NCBI GenBank assembly: GCA_916613615.1 | Contig: OU744725.1 | Location: forward strand, 72,820,868-72,884,867 | Source: Steromphala cineraria | Lineage: Eukaryota > Mollusca > Gastropoda > Trochida > Trochidae | DNA length: 64,000 nt | Direction: 5' to 3' | Program-made: the position numbers and the translations under genes | Notes under the pieces: generated by a model | The model's input: only the letters and a program-made list of their open reading frames with translations | Database searches by the model: none | What the model was told of the DNA's origin: nothing | Part shown: positions 36,217 to 46,900 of the stretch, in pieces | Layout of the letters: every line of letters starts with the position of its first letter | Numbering within the stretch: the stretch's first letter is position 1

Positions 36217-36680
36217 GAGAGCTGTTGGGGAGAGTACAGGGAGATATCAGTACACTGGAGGTAGGGGATGGATAGAGGCGGGGTTCTGGTTCTATGAGAG
36301 CTGTTGGGGAGAGTACAGGGAGACATCAGTACACTGGAGGTAGGGGATGGATAGAGGCGGGGTCCTGGTTCTATGAGAGCTGTTGGGGAGAGTAAAGGGA
36401 GACATCAGTACACTGGAGGTAGGGGATGGATAGAGGCGGGGTCCTGGTTCTATGAGAGCTGTTGGGGAGAGTACAGGGAGACATCAGTACACTGGAGGTA
36501 GGGGATGGATAGAGGCGGGGTCCTGGTTCTATGAGAGCTGTTGGGGAGAGTACAGGGAGATATCAGTACACTGGAGGTAGGGGATGGATAGAGGCGGGGT
36601 CCTGGTTCTATGAGAGCTGTCGGGGAGAGTACAGGGAGATATTAGTACACTGGAGGTAGGGGATGGATAGAGGCGGGGTC
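36217..36680. repeat. Minisatellite, 79-bp unit, 6 copies (interrupted)
   Basis: Units start at 36217, 36296, 36375, 36454, 36533 and 36612, the same unit as at 20761-21862, with a GGTCCTGG variant common here. The last unit is cut at GGCGGGGTC by the insertion beginning at 36681. The flank beyond the array resumes near 37526 (GGGTCTTGGTCTGCTTGG). Confidence 0.96.
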
Positions 36681-36788
36681 AATTCAATTTTCAATTCATT
36701 TTATTTCGGTTTTGTTGGCCATTGGCCCATGTACAATTGCAATATAATTCACAAAATAAGAGTAGCAAATCAAAGTATAAAACAATAG

Positions 36789-37034
36789 TTAAGTTATTAC
36801 AGAAGACATAGCACGCTTTCTAAGAGCAAGAGCTTCCTTACAATAATTTGCACATTTAAATAATGAATTACTACATTTGCTGCTTATTAACTTAAGGTAA
36901 TATTGTAATGTGTTACCCTGTCTACAACATTGATAATAGTTTTCCCTGATTGAAGCATATGCGTCACATACAAACAAAAAGTGAATTTCATCTTCAATCA
37001 GGCCACATTCACACATTTTACAGATTCTATTCAC
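36789..37034 (-). pseudogene. C-terminal segment of a LINE ORF2-like protein
   Basis: 81 codons reading MNRICKMCECGLIEDEIHF, then LFVCDAYASIRENYY. The pattern C-x2-C...E.HF.F.C..Y...R is characteristic of the C-terminal cysteine region found after RT in many LINEs. It corresponds in position and pattern to ICQVCELL...LLLCPLY in L2 (34249-34482). The reading frame upstream (higher coordinates) is cut off by the 37097-37473 insertion, so it is only a fragment. Confidence 0.75.
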
Positions 37035-37096
37035 ATTAAAACCTCGAATATTACATCTCAGGGGAAGTGCATGTAGTCTTAATAAACAAATAACTT

Positions 37097-37473
37097 GGAA
37101 AACTTTACGGGGTTTTACCTCAAATCCAATTACCTCCCTTTACATACATGTTATCCAATCAGAAACGAAACGCAGACACCAAGTGCGTAAATAACTCGAC
37201 CGTTCGCGACATCAAGTGAGTGAGTGAGTTGGGGTTTAACGTGTTATCAGCAATTTTTCAGCTTTTTGACACGTGGATATTGCCATCCAAAAAGAGTAGA
37301 CAGATCAGGGAGAAAGGGATCGAAAGGACGAGAGAAAAGGCGGAATGAAGCATAGTGAGAGATAGAAAGCTGGTTTTAGAAGTGATCTTATTGGTTGTTA
37401 GAAAGCAAGCGTTTTGCTGAGTCATTGCAAAGGGAGGTAAATGGGTTTGAGGTAAAACCCCGTAAAGTTTTCC
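37097..37473. mobile_element. 377-bp element with about 45-bp terminal inverted repeats
   Basis: The left end begins GGAAAACTTTACGGGGTTTT and the right end is its reverse complement. The match continues through ACCTCAAA(T/C)CCA and TTACCTCCCTTT, about 45 bp with three or so differences. It sits inside the minus-strand LINE and holds a SINE-like repeat in its interior (37205-37345). The target duplication is unclear. This is a non-autonomous DNA transposon or foldback element of unknown superfamily. Confidence 0.8.
37205..37345 (+). mobile_element. SINE-like dispersed repeat, plus copy
   Basis: Starts GTGAGTGAGTGAGTTGGGGT, has a CAGCAATTTTTCAGC segment and ACACGTGGATATTGCC, then GGGAGAAAGGGATCGAAAGG. 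The same order of motifs is seen on the minus strand at 63350-63605 and 15385-15725. The GTGAGTGAGT start and CAGCAAT.TT.CAGC core resemble very abundant gastropod repeats, from memory. Confidence 0.6.
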
Positions 37474-38146
37474 AGGGCTTGTAGTGTAGATTTATCGGAA
37501 CAAAAGTGCTGGATTATCGAGGATGGGTCTTGGTCTGCTTGGACTTTCTATACTGCAAGTATCACGTAAGCTTTATTCACATTAATTTTAGCTGAAAACT
37601 TTCTATTTGAAATTTTGATAAAGTTTTAATTCCTTTTTGGTTTTTACAGCATGTATCGGTATATAGTTCGCGATTTACATTTATTATCATAATAATGAAA
37701 TATATCAATACCAGTATTCCTTTCCTTATCAAAGAAAGTATGCACATTGCATAATTAAATTAGGTCAAACACTTGCAATTATTAAATTTTGCAAATTGGA
37801 TATGGTAAGACCTTATTCAGTTGACAATGTGAACGTAATGAACTTTCTTCAAATCAATTCTCATTGAATGAACAGATGGATTTAATCACATGTCTAGGGA
37901 TTACTTTATTACGTTAGTTAAAGGTGTTTAATGTGGTGTAATAATACAGACCTTATCTCAATAACAAAATAGATATGATATTGATATTTAGAATTCTACC
38001 TCAATCTGAAATTGTATTGAACAAGGGTATAAGAGAATGCTAAAACATTCTGGCCATTATTCAGAAAATAAAACAAGCTGTAAAATATGCTATCTGAATT
38101 TAATATGTTTTGACAATTTGAACTTTATAACACTTGAAATGTACTT

Positions 38147-38287
38147 AAGCAGTAGCGTTACTGCCTGGTCAAAGTTGCAGGCAGTATTGTCATTGCCTAA
38201 GGCAATAACGCTACTGCCTGGTTACATAAGACTTTCTGCTTATTGCCTAGGCAGTCTCTTATTGCCTAGGAAGTAACGTCACTGCCT
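38147..38287. mobile_element. Small palindromic MITE, copy in E2
   Basis: Equivalent to 22480-22620. The first bases differ (AAGCAGTAGCG) and the inner palindromes are a little better preserved. It ends 35 bp before the TGTCG-ended transposon. Confidence 0.6.
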
Positions 38288-38539
38288 GATTCTCCTTAAT
38301 GCCGCTAACATATATATATATATGTCGTCCCCAATTCCCGGAATTGCTCATTCCCTGGGTTTGGGCAACAACGTTGCCCAATCCCCGTCAATGGTCAGGG
38401 GCTTGCCCAATCCCAGTGATTGGTCAGCTAATCCCTGAGAATGAGCAGTGTTAACGACTGCTCATTCCCTGAGATTGGATGATTACGCTTACACAAGCTG
38501 ATTGATTGTATTGCTGGGCTGTGAACTTTACTTAGCCTC

Positions 38540-38547
38540 TTTATATA
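38540..38547 (+). promoter_or_regulatory. TATA-like box of the element's mini-gene
   Basis: TTTATATA lies 40 bp before the ATG at 38587. That leaves only a short leader if it is used. It is the best TATA-like match between the left array and the ORF. Confidence 0.35.
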
Positions 38548-38586
38548 CTATGTATTTGTCATTTTGCTTCACTTAACATCTGGACC

Positions 38587-38805
38587 ATGGAGCAAAAGGT
38601 AAAGTTCGATAGCTTAGTAAACACGAACACCTTCTCAGTTATTTTAAAAGAAAAATATGACATTACAATAGAAGATGTCGTATCAGCTAAAATCAAGACA
38701 GCAACTAAAGAAAAGAGAGAATATAGACTACTGCAGAAATTTGATGTGTTTGATATCGGCGGACTGAAGAAATTGATCTTAAATTCAAGAGAGCAGCAGA
38801 TGTAG
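38587..38805 (+). CDS. 72-aa protein of the TGTCG-ended transposon, transposase/integrase N-terminal-like
   Basis: The start is in a good context (GGACCATGGAG). It reads MEQKVKFDSLVNTNTFSVIL and later EYRLLQKFDVFDIGGLKKLI, ending with TAG. An AATAAA signal follows at 38867-38872, so promoter, ORF and poly(A) signal form a compact gene inside the inverted repeats. The pattern 'Y.LL.+FDV..IGG..KLI' recalls the N-terminal region of KRBA2-like/Ginger integrase proteins, just before their zinc-binding and DDE core domains, which are absent here. If correct, this is an internally deleted derivative that keeps only the N-terminus. The homology is my recollection of a short motif; an unrelated small protein is possible. 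Acidic/basic residues are mixed and there is no signal peptide or membrane segment. Confidence 0.5.
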   Translation: MEQKVKFDSLVNTNTFSVILKEKYDITIEDVVSAKIKTATKEKREYRLLQKFDVFDIGGLKKLILNSREQQM

Positions 38806-38866
38806 CATTTGAACTTGTGGATATTTAACAACATTTTTACAAATTTAAATTTTGTTTGAAGTTTTT

Positions 38867-38872
38867 AATAAA
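38867..38872 (+). terminator. Poly(A) signal of the mini-gene
   Basis: AATAAATAAATAAAG begins here, 62 bp after the stop codon. A canonical AATAAA in this AT-rich DNA is weak evidence alone, but its position fits. Confidence 0.4.
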
Positions 38873-39437
38873 TAAATAAAGATTAAGTTCAAGTTGATAT
38901 AATGTTGCATGTTAACTGCCTGATTACAATATGTGACATTGTATCAAGAACTGTTTGTACAGAATAAACATTAATCAAGTATAATAACTGTTGGCTCTCA
39001 TTTGGTTTATAAATATCTTAATCCTTGCTCATTCCCTGGGATTGGGCAAATTGAAATCTGATTTGCCCATTCCCGGGAATTGGGCAGGGGTGGTTGCCCA
39101 AACCCAGGGAATGGGCAATTCCGGAAATTGGGCACGACATATATATTTATATATGATGATAGATATTTCCTTAAAAACATCACGAAATCATTATCTTAAT
39201 TATAAAGATGTATTGTATTTGTCCAAATCATCTTATTGATTTTTCATTTGGACACACTATAATTTACCTTGATAGTAGGGATCAAATTCCTTTTGAAAGT
39301 CTACTAGTAATTGCAAGTAACAATCAATCCTTTGAAGTGTTCTCAGGTAAGCGAACTTGAGACTATTACCGAAGGTAAACTTTGATTTGAGTAATTATTA
39401 GTCATCTACTTAAGAGAAAATGAGATTCGTTAGCGAT

Positions 39438-40140
39438 GAAAGGTTTCTATAGCCAAATATGAGGAAAACTAGGAAACTGAGATATTTGAGATATAATGAG
39501 ATTTTTCCAACTCCTAATGTGTTTAACTTTGAGTGTGTATATTCCTGAAATAACGTTATGATATAAGGATATATATTTAGAACATTGAATACTTCAGAGC
39601 ACATAGATCTAGGGTAATGTAATAAAAAAACAACAGTATGTCTAAATAAACCAGATGTCTTTTCATGCAGTAATTAACGTAGAAATTTGATCAGCAATAA
39701 AATGATACAAAGACTATTCAAAAACATTTTATATAGACAGAACGATTTTCTAAAGTTGATTTTAAATTATTGTGTTATGAAAGGTGCCCATAGCCAGAAA
39801 GCTGAGGGATTTGGAATGCGATTATTCCAACTCCTAAGGTGTATAACGTTATGTGTGTATGTTTCCCGAAATATTACAGGTGTTTATGATGATCAGTGTT
39901 TTTTAGAATTTTGATATTATAAGGATATATATTTAGAACACTAAATACTTCAGTGTCCATAAATCTAGATTATTGTAATAAAAACGACAGTTTGTCTAAA
40001 TAAACAAGATATCTGACCATGCAGTAATAACTTGTTCAGCAATAACATGATACAATGACTATTCTTATAAGATTTCATCCAGACAGCTTTAACGTAAACA
40101 ACAATTTTCTAAACTTGATTGTAAATTATGATGTATCGAT
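39438..40140. repeat. Two-copy tandem duplication, period about 341 bp
   Basis: GAAAGGT..CCATAGCC with CCAACTCCTAA..TGT, GATATATATTTAGAACA and GTCTAAATAAAC..GAT occurs at 39438 and again at 39779. The copies are strongly diverged and have indels, so this is old. E1 lacks this region altogether. No gene is seen. Confidence 0.7.
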
Positions 40141-40411
40141 ATTTCAAATGCAATAAAAACAACAGCAATATCTTGTTAACTCTGGTACACTATGGGATGG
40201 CAGGCTAATTAAATGAACTGAAAGAAGTGTGAAATGAATGCAGAGAAAATAATGAGCTGAGGTATACATTTTTCAGTTGGTTTATATATGTAAAACCGCT
40301 AAGCTGCCTTTACTAATAAAATTAACATACTTTAACATAGACAATTTGGGGGAAAACTTGACAAGGGTTTACTCTTTATGTTAATGTCTTTCATATATTT
40401 GTACCTGTCAG

Positions 40412-40512
40412 GTGAGCTGAACGCCAGGTATCGTGTTGTACCTGGTCAGGTGGGGAGTCTGTGCAGAACCTGGAGTAGAGACACATGTCGGAGAAAGGTC
40501 CCTGTTGAACCT
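40412..40512 (+). CDS. Candidate internal exon upstream of the PAN-like exon
   Basis: It is bounded by an acceptor (TTTGTACCTGTCAG) and a donor (CCT|GTGAGTAG). Skipping two bases, all 33 codons are open: ELNARYRVVPGQVGSLCRTW, then SRDTCRRKVPVEP. The other two frames have stops. It ends in phase 0, the same phase in which the PAN-like exon at 41764 begins, which supports one gene. I do not recognise the peptide; it has two Cys and is basic at the end. The GC content is visibly higher than the flanks. E1 has lost this region. Confidence 0.45.
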
Positions 40513-41763
40513 GTGAGTAGTCATTTTACCCCTGGTACAAACCTTTTAAACTAAGATATTGTTTCGATAATGTCAGTACATTTCTATGGTTATATATTTT
40601 TCACAAGTATCTTAGTAACACCGATTCAGTCTTTAGAGGCAAATGCAGGTTTTTTTATTTTTCAACTGTTTTGACCAAAAAGTTCATACACTCTCTTTGC
40701 ATTTGAAATTGTAACCAGATATAGTCGTGTGAAGTAATACCATATTTGTAGGTATACTTCATAGAACTATTCATAGAACTATTCAGTTTGTTATAATTGT
40801 AATGTGTAGTAAGGTCTCAACATGCATCTGACAATCATGGAGAGACGTTTATGTGTTTGACACAGTGTACCCAATTAAACTGAACATGTTGTGCGATTTA
40901 CTCACATTATTGGATAGGGCACAGTAAATAAGTTACAAAGTGATACTCTTGTGTATGTTGTTTTGAGAACAAATGATGCCTTACACTTGTTATATTTGTT
41001 AATTCAAATACTTCTTCAATGATGACTTCAATTCATTGTGATTGTTAAGACTCGTGTCACGCTATTAAGCGTTATTTCACTTTGGATAATACATTGTTCA
41101 GTTTTGATTTTATGTGTGTTCATTCTCTTTGAATTAGTTTTGTGATTCAAAATTGATATTAGAACGTGGTTTATCTATAATGTTTTTAACGGACATCATC
41201 TCATAAATCAAACGCACTTAAAGGTCTGACTGCCATTAATTGAGATTACCACATGAGCTTCTCTTGTTAATTATTCATTTCAACTAAGACCATTACTTTT
41301 GGTCACACAAGCAAAACTACATCAATATTGTCATTTTATCGAGAAGAATCTACTGTTTTTCTATGAAGCTGAAAGGACTTGTACAATGAAAACTTTAACC
41401 TTTCATGTCGTGAATTTTATCATTGAGGATTTTTAATGTTGGAACTTATCTTCATCAACTAGAACAAACAGTATTTGATAGATTAAAAATTGGAATCCAT
41501 GTAAATTTTTGTATATACATTATATACATAGCTTTATCATATATTTGTATTTTTGTATCGATGGTTGAGATGTTTAATGATAAGAAAGTATTTGATCAAA
41601 GTCAACTGAACCAAAAACATAAAATCACTGGTTAATTTGTAAGCCTCCAAATCTCAGGAGCTCTTGGTCATTGGTTAGTTGAGATCAATAATTCGATTTA
41701 AGATATGTTTGAACAAATCAGTTCCACATAGAGTGTCCTATTTGCTCTTTGTCTCCTCCACAG

Positions 41764-41948
41764 GTGCACAGTGCAGTGGAGTGTGCTATCCTCTGTGCCA
41801 ACATCCTCGATGTGAATCATTCAACTATCAGATCAGTCCCAGTCCAAGGAAACTACATCGCTGTGAGATGGCCACAGAGAAAGTGTTACATCTTGACACG
41901 AGAATCAAGGAGGGAACAGGCTTTGAATATTACACAAATATAACATGA
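41764..41948 (+). pseudogene. PAN/Apple-like exon, frameshifted copy in E2
   Basis: Homologous to 23259-23441 with the same acceptor (CTCCTCCACAG). The frame that opens VHSAVECAILCA fails at about 41800, where E1 has CCAAACATCC and this copy has CCAACATCC, a one-base loss. The rest (CESFNYQISPSP ... GFEYYTNIT) is open in the next frame to a TGA at 41946-41948. The copy would not make the complete Cys set unless the missing base is an assembly error in a short A run. The exon at 40412-40512 lies 1.25 kb upstream. Confidence 0.65.
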
Positions 41949-42076
41949 TGACTAAATGAATATCTATGATACAAGATCAATTCTAAGTTGACAGTGCAAA
42001 TATTCTAAAATATTAATACCTTCGATCTTGATTTGACATGCAGAAACCGTTTTGTGACTGACTCCACATAAAAAAC

Positions 42077-42132
42077 CAGAGACGAGAATCAAGGAGGGAG
42101 GGAAAGGGATTTGAATATTACAAAAATATAAC
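42077..42132 (+). pseudogene. Partial repeat of the PAN-like exon end, E2 copy
   Basis: Counterpart of 23590-23645: ACGAGAATCAAGGAGGGAGG, then GGGATTTGAATATTAC. It was part of E before duplication. Confidence 0.55.
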
Positions 42133-42959
42133 ATGATACTTTATCAGGTCTAGCTTGACAGTGCCAAAATACTATATGACTAAATACTAATGATACCTAG
42201 AAAAAGTTTTGTGACTAATTCAACAAATGAGTAATTGTCAGTGGATATCATCAACTCATTTTCATATTTAGGAAAAGTAAAGTTAAGAAAAGATCAGTCT
42301 TAAAAGAATATTAGAGGGAATAAGGGAAACAGCCCAAACTACATTAATATTGTAATTTTGATGAAAACAAGCAACAAATATACTATTGTTAGAATGGTTC
42401 ATTCAAAGAAATAATGTAAATGTCTTAGATGACGGGGTGAAATTATTTCCTTTTGATGACGGGGTGAAATTATTTCCTTTTGATTCATTTGAGTACCGTT
42501 TCATATCGTTTTTCACAGTTTCAACAGGTAAATAAGTCCTTGATATGCTTCATGAAAACTTACTTCGATCAAGATATACTGTTTTATTTAACAAAATATC
42601 TGACTCTTTTGACTTTGTCAACTTGAAAGAGGCAACAATAGAGGCCTAGATAATATAAATATTTAACATTCATTATCATTTATATGTCTATTGCATTATG
42701 TAAAAAGTTCTGTTTATGCAAACCATTTCTTTGTGGACATCTAAAATGTTCAGTAGTTTTAAACTAAAAGTGTTTTAATACTAAAGAGGGGGGACATGGA
42801 AGCTTATCGTTGAAAACTGTCTCATGGATGATATTTGTCATGTTTCCAATTGGTGTTTTGGACAAAATTCTTTTTCGTTTTAAACAATTATTGATATAAG
42901 AAGCTGAATTGATATAACTTTTCTGATGTTTGTTTCATGACAACAAAATATAATTCTTC

Positions 42960-43495
42960 ATTTCCTCAGTTCCATGATTCATGATGACAACATATACTGC
43001 ATCAGTTTTGCAGTTCAATAATTCATGACGACAACATATAGTTCATCGTTTCTTCAGTTCAATGCTTCATGACGACAACATTTACTGCATCATTTCTTCA
43101 GTTCAATGGATCATGATGAAATTTATACTGCATCATTTCTTCAGTTCAATGATGCATGACGACATTTATACTGCATCATTTCTTCTGTTCAATGGATCAT
43201 GACGATATATATACTGCATCATTTCTTCAGTTCAATGATTCATGACGACAACATATACTGCATCAATTCTTCAGTTCAATGGATCATGACGACAACATAT
43301 ACTGCATCAATTCTTCAGTTCAATGCTTCATGACGACAACATATACTGCACCATTTCTTCAGTTCAATGATTCATGACGACAACATATACTACATCATTT
43401 CTTTAGTTCATTGATTCATGACAACATTTATACTGCATCATTTCTTCAGTTCAATGATTCATGACGACAACATTTACTGCATCATTTCTTCAGGA
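42960..43495. repeat. Minisatellite, about 44-bp unit, about 12 copies
   Basis: Units follow the pattern CATTTCTTCAGTTCAATGAT then TCATGACGACAACATATACTGCAT, with moderate substitutions and a few short units that lack ACA. It is absent from E1, which joins near 24020. Period 44 is not a codon multiple. Confidence 0.92.
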
Positions 43496-43970
43496 TTGTT
43501 CTTAAACCAGCATTCCCGTTTCACAGTTCATTTCAATTCATTAAAAATGTTTGGGTTTTTTTTCAATTTGTTTTTACACAATGATGTTAATGATAGATAA
43601 TAAGGTATAGGTACCACTGTGCTCCTATTGTAGGACATGAAACGACAATGTAAAATCCTCGTATACTAGTCTGCACGATTTATGTAAGTTCAATTCTTTT
43701 TATGTGGATTTAGTCGAAAATTGATAATTATTTAAGAAATATTACTTAAACTAAAAATAGTTCAATGAATACCTTTACTGATTACGGTATTTAGATTGAT
43801 TGTAAACTAAGAAACATAATAGTAAACATTGGAATTTGATATTCAAAGTAAAGTGCAATTACATGTTCGTGCGTTGTTGGGGGTCCAAAACTCCATCAAC
43901 AGTGACGTTGGTTGTAAAGTATGGACAATTGCAGGAAAATAATTTTTTAGACAATGAATGTTGAATAGTA

Positions 43971-46900
43971 ACATAAGGAAGATTTGAAATTGTGATTATG
44001 ATTAAAAACCGGGAATTTTGAAGCATGTAAATTAGTCAAACGTAATTTTTAAAACTATCTAAATAAGGGAGAGGACAGTTGTAAGAGGATATTTAACAGG
44101 TTATTCAACAATTTTCATAAATTTCGACATGTGGATGTGTCAATAAAATGTATGATTGATAGTGTCATATACATATATCACCGTAGGGTTCTTGTATTTT
44201 CCCAGATAACTGCTGCAGTTATTTCAATGTGTCTACTGACAAAACTGATAAAAATAAAACTTTTAATTGAACACGTACACTTTTAAGGGGCAGTAGCACG
44301 TTTTTTTGATAATTTTATTTTTTAAATTTTTCACTGATAATTGTGAGTTAATGCTAAATGTATTATTTTGACAGTGTAAGAAATATCATTACACAAACCA
44401 ATCATCCAAAGTCAGAGGACAAAGTAAGAAGATTCACATAAAATCCATTTGTGTGAACACCTTTAATTCATTTTATGTGAGAAAAGGGAATCGCATGGCT
44501 AAACTTTACGTTATATATTTGAATTATTACTACTCCATTTAGTTTAAATGCATGGCCTTTCAATTGGAACCATTAATTTTCATTTTTCTGACATCACCTT
44601 ATATTCCCCATAAGAACGTGCTACTGCCCCTTTAACTTCTTCCAACAGAAATTCTGATAATGATATTGTTTATGCATTGCATCAACATGTGTTTGCATCT
44701 TGGTTTTAGTTTAAGACTTTGTATCGATACCGAATATTCCATAGATACTTGCTCTACGATAATACACATTAAAAAAAATTATCATTCTGCTGTTTGAAGA
44801 TTTTTTAAGCGTAAAAGAACTATAGAAAAGTTTATTTCTAAACATTCATTTCTTCTTCATTAATAGAGGTCAGAACGAAATGTCCATTGCTATAATGATC
44901 TAAGGCTGATGTAAAAGCTGTCTTTTTATAATCTCGTTAGCCAGCTAGACAAAACTGACAACATTTCATTATCTGCTATTAGGGTAAAGGCTATCTCACT
45001 GATAGCAAATTAGGAGGCTTTAACTATCTCTTCACTTCATCATACTAATTGAGAGTCTGTCGCTCAGTAATAAAGTGAAGCCATGTGGTTCGTCAAGAGT
45101 GCTTGAGTCTCTGTATTGAAAAAATACTTTGACTACAAATTCAAATTTATTCATTTGTCTTTTTGTAAACTACTAATGAATATAAACATTAACATATACA
45201 GATCCAATACTTCACTCGAGTAATACAAAATGACACTAGATGACAGGTGTATGTATGTAGGATATCAAGGACTACAATTATATTACTTTGATCCTTATCA
45301 AAGGCAATTACACGAGAAATGTATTTACTTTTGTTGATGCTTTAAGTGTAATACACAATTGTGCGTATCAAAACTTCTTTTATCTTAATCTAAGATAATT
45401 ATTTACAAAACGAGAAAGGAATATTCTGAAGTTTGTCTTCAAGGAGACTTTCCGTATATCCTTTTTCAAAAGGTTACTGTAGTATGAAGATCATCTAGAA
45501 TGGTATCCGTATAATCAATCGACTTCCGTGTGGACGGATCAAGGTACAGAACATCTTTGAGGACCATACAATTAGCTTTCCCGCATCATCATTTCCTGGA
45601 GTGAAGGTGCAAATAATCAATGTACAAACTCGGTCAAATGGATCTTCAATAACGTTAAACAGTCTTGAGCCTTTAGATTCCACTTCTCATTAGCGTAAGT
45701 TGAAACATTTTTCTCTTTGAAGTGACATCAATAGAACTAATTGCAGGAATATCATATTTCTTAGGATATCCAGAGATTATTTATGACACACTATTTGTTA
45801 TCGGTCAATCATTTGTAATGTTGTGCCTAATTGATATATAAGTAACAAAATGCTGTGATATTTTAACAATTTTCAAATAATGTAAAAATCAAAGTACATG
45901 AAGATGAATGAATTCTATCTACAATATTTTTTATAATATGATTATGCGAAGAGGCCGTGGGCATCAGAATTAATCCAAAACAAACTATGTATGATATAAA
46001 CAATTTCAGAAGTATTTTGAACAAAGGACAGAAATAAATAAGATAGGAGTGACAAGGTTTATCTAATGCATGGTCCAATAAGAAATAAAGTTAACATTCC
46101 TACTCATTATCCCCTGTGCAAGTAATGGTGGATTCTACATAGATACAAATAAGGTTAATCAAGAAGCTCATTGGTACAGCCTGCTGACATAGAGATATTC
46201 ACCATACTGGTTGCATTGACTCGGTGTCATTAACTTGCATAAAATATTGAATTTTGACATTCTCATATTCACACATTCAAATACAAAAAGAGTCTTCCAA
46301 AAATGACAAATCGAATTTAAAAAATAAAATCCAAAGTTTGAATTACAAAACAAAAGGGTATGTATGTATTGCAATAAGATATCAAATATTTAAAGCGAAA
46401 AAAGTAAAAGGTAAAACAAAAAATTCAATTCCATTAATGACAGTATGGATATATTTCAGGACTTCTTACATCCAAAAACCACATTGAAATGTTAGTTGAA
46501 GACACGAAGTGTGAAAGTGCATCAGGCATCTGTCAGAGAGAATCAAACCTGTAACCTCAAAATGAATGAAAATCGATTGAACTGGAGAAAAAATGTTTTT
46601 CAATCAATAGAGAGATTTAACATTTAGCATCATGTTGTGATCAGAGAAAAGTTAAGAAAGTAAGTTGAATGGTAAGAAGGCTTTTTCAATTAAATAACAG
46701 AGGCAGCACTAATAAAACCAATATCCAGGCCTCAAGGAAAATCAATTAGGGCACAGTTGATTTGGATTTCAAGTAAAGAGAAATTTAATTGAAAAATGAT
46801 TTTTGTGGTTTGACAAAGTTTGCTGGTAGCATCAGTGCTGGTGCCCGAATCTAGGATTCAACAGACTTCACTCGAACATGTAAAGATCGTTGCAGATTAT

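Larger units (their letters stand above)
36681..37525 (-). mobile_element. LINE 3' end, minus strand, inserted in the minisatellite
   Basis: The minus-strand reading gives a CCHC-like C-terminal segment and then a 3' untranslated tail containing GTACATGGGCCAATGGCC, very like the tail of L1 and L2, and an AATTGAA-rich end. It therefore belongs to the same broad LINE family as L2 but is a different, more diverged lineage. It is absent from E1. The element is itself interrupted by the long-TIR element at 37097-37473; the stretch 37474-37525 is either more LINE or unclassified. Confidence 0.75.
38323..39139. mobile_element. Non-autonomous DNA transposon with TGTCG termini and palindromic subterminal arrays
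   Basis: An 817-bp element with inverted ends of about 50 bp: the left starts TGTCGTCCCCAATTCCCGGA, and the right, reverse complemented, starts TGTCGTGCCCAATTTCCGGA. Only about four differences occur in the first 50. Flanking TATA on both sides would be a 4-bp target duplication, but it lies in a TA run. E1 lacks the element (about 22645). Ginger-type transposons are known for TGTNR termini and 4-5 bp duplications, which fits. Both subterminal zones (38323-38475, 39022-39139) carry repeated palindromes of the form TGCCCATTCCCGGGAATTGG. The middle holds a small gene. Confidence 0.8.
34593..43970. repeat. Segmental duplication block E, copy 2
   Basis: Matches E1 but carries extra pieces: about 35035-35283, the nested LINE stack at 36681-37525, the TGTCG-ended transposon at 38323-39139, about 39425-41430 with a candidate exon, and about 42530-43600 with a 44-bp minisatellite. 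From 34593 to 35030 and from 35290 to 36210 nothing else is seen. Confidence 0.85.

Noticed and set aside
38559..38834. 91-codon minus-strand frame over the transposon mini-gene
   Set aside because: It is a shadow of the plus-strand ORF, which has a better start context, TATA-like box and poly(A) signal.
42960..43495. Possible CRISPR-like array (regularly spaced repeats)
   Set aside because: Head-to-tail tandem units without unique spacers, in a eukaryotic context.
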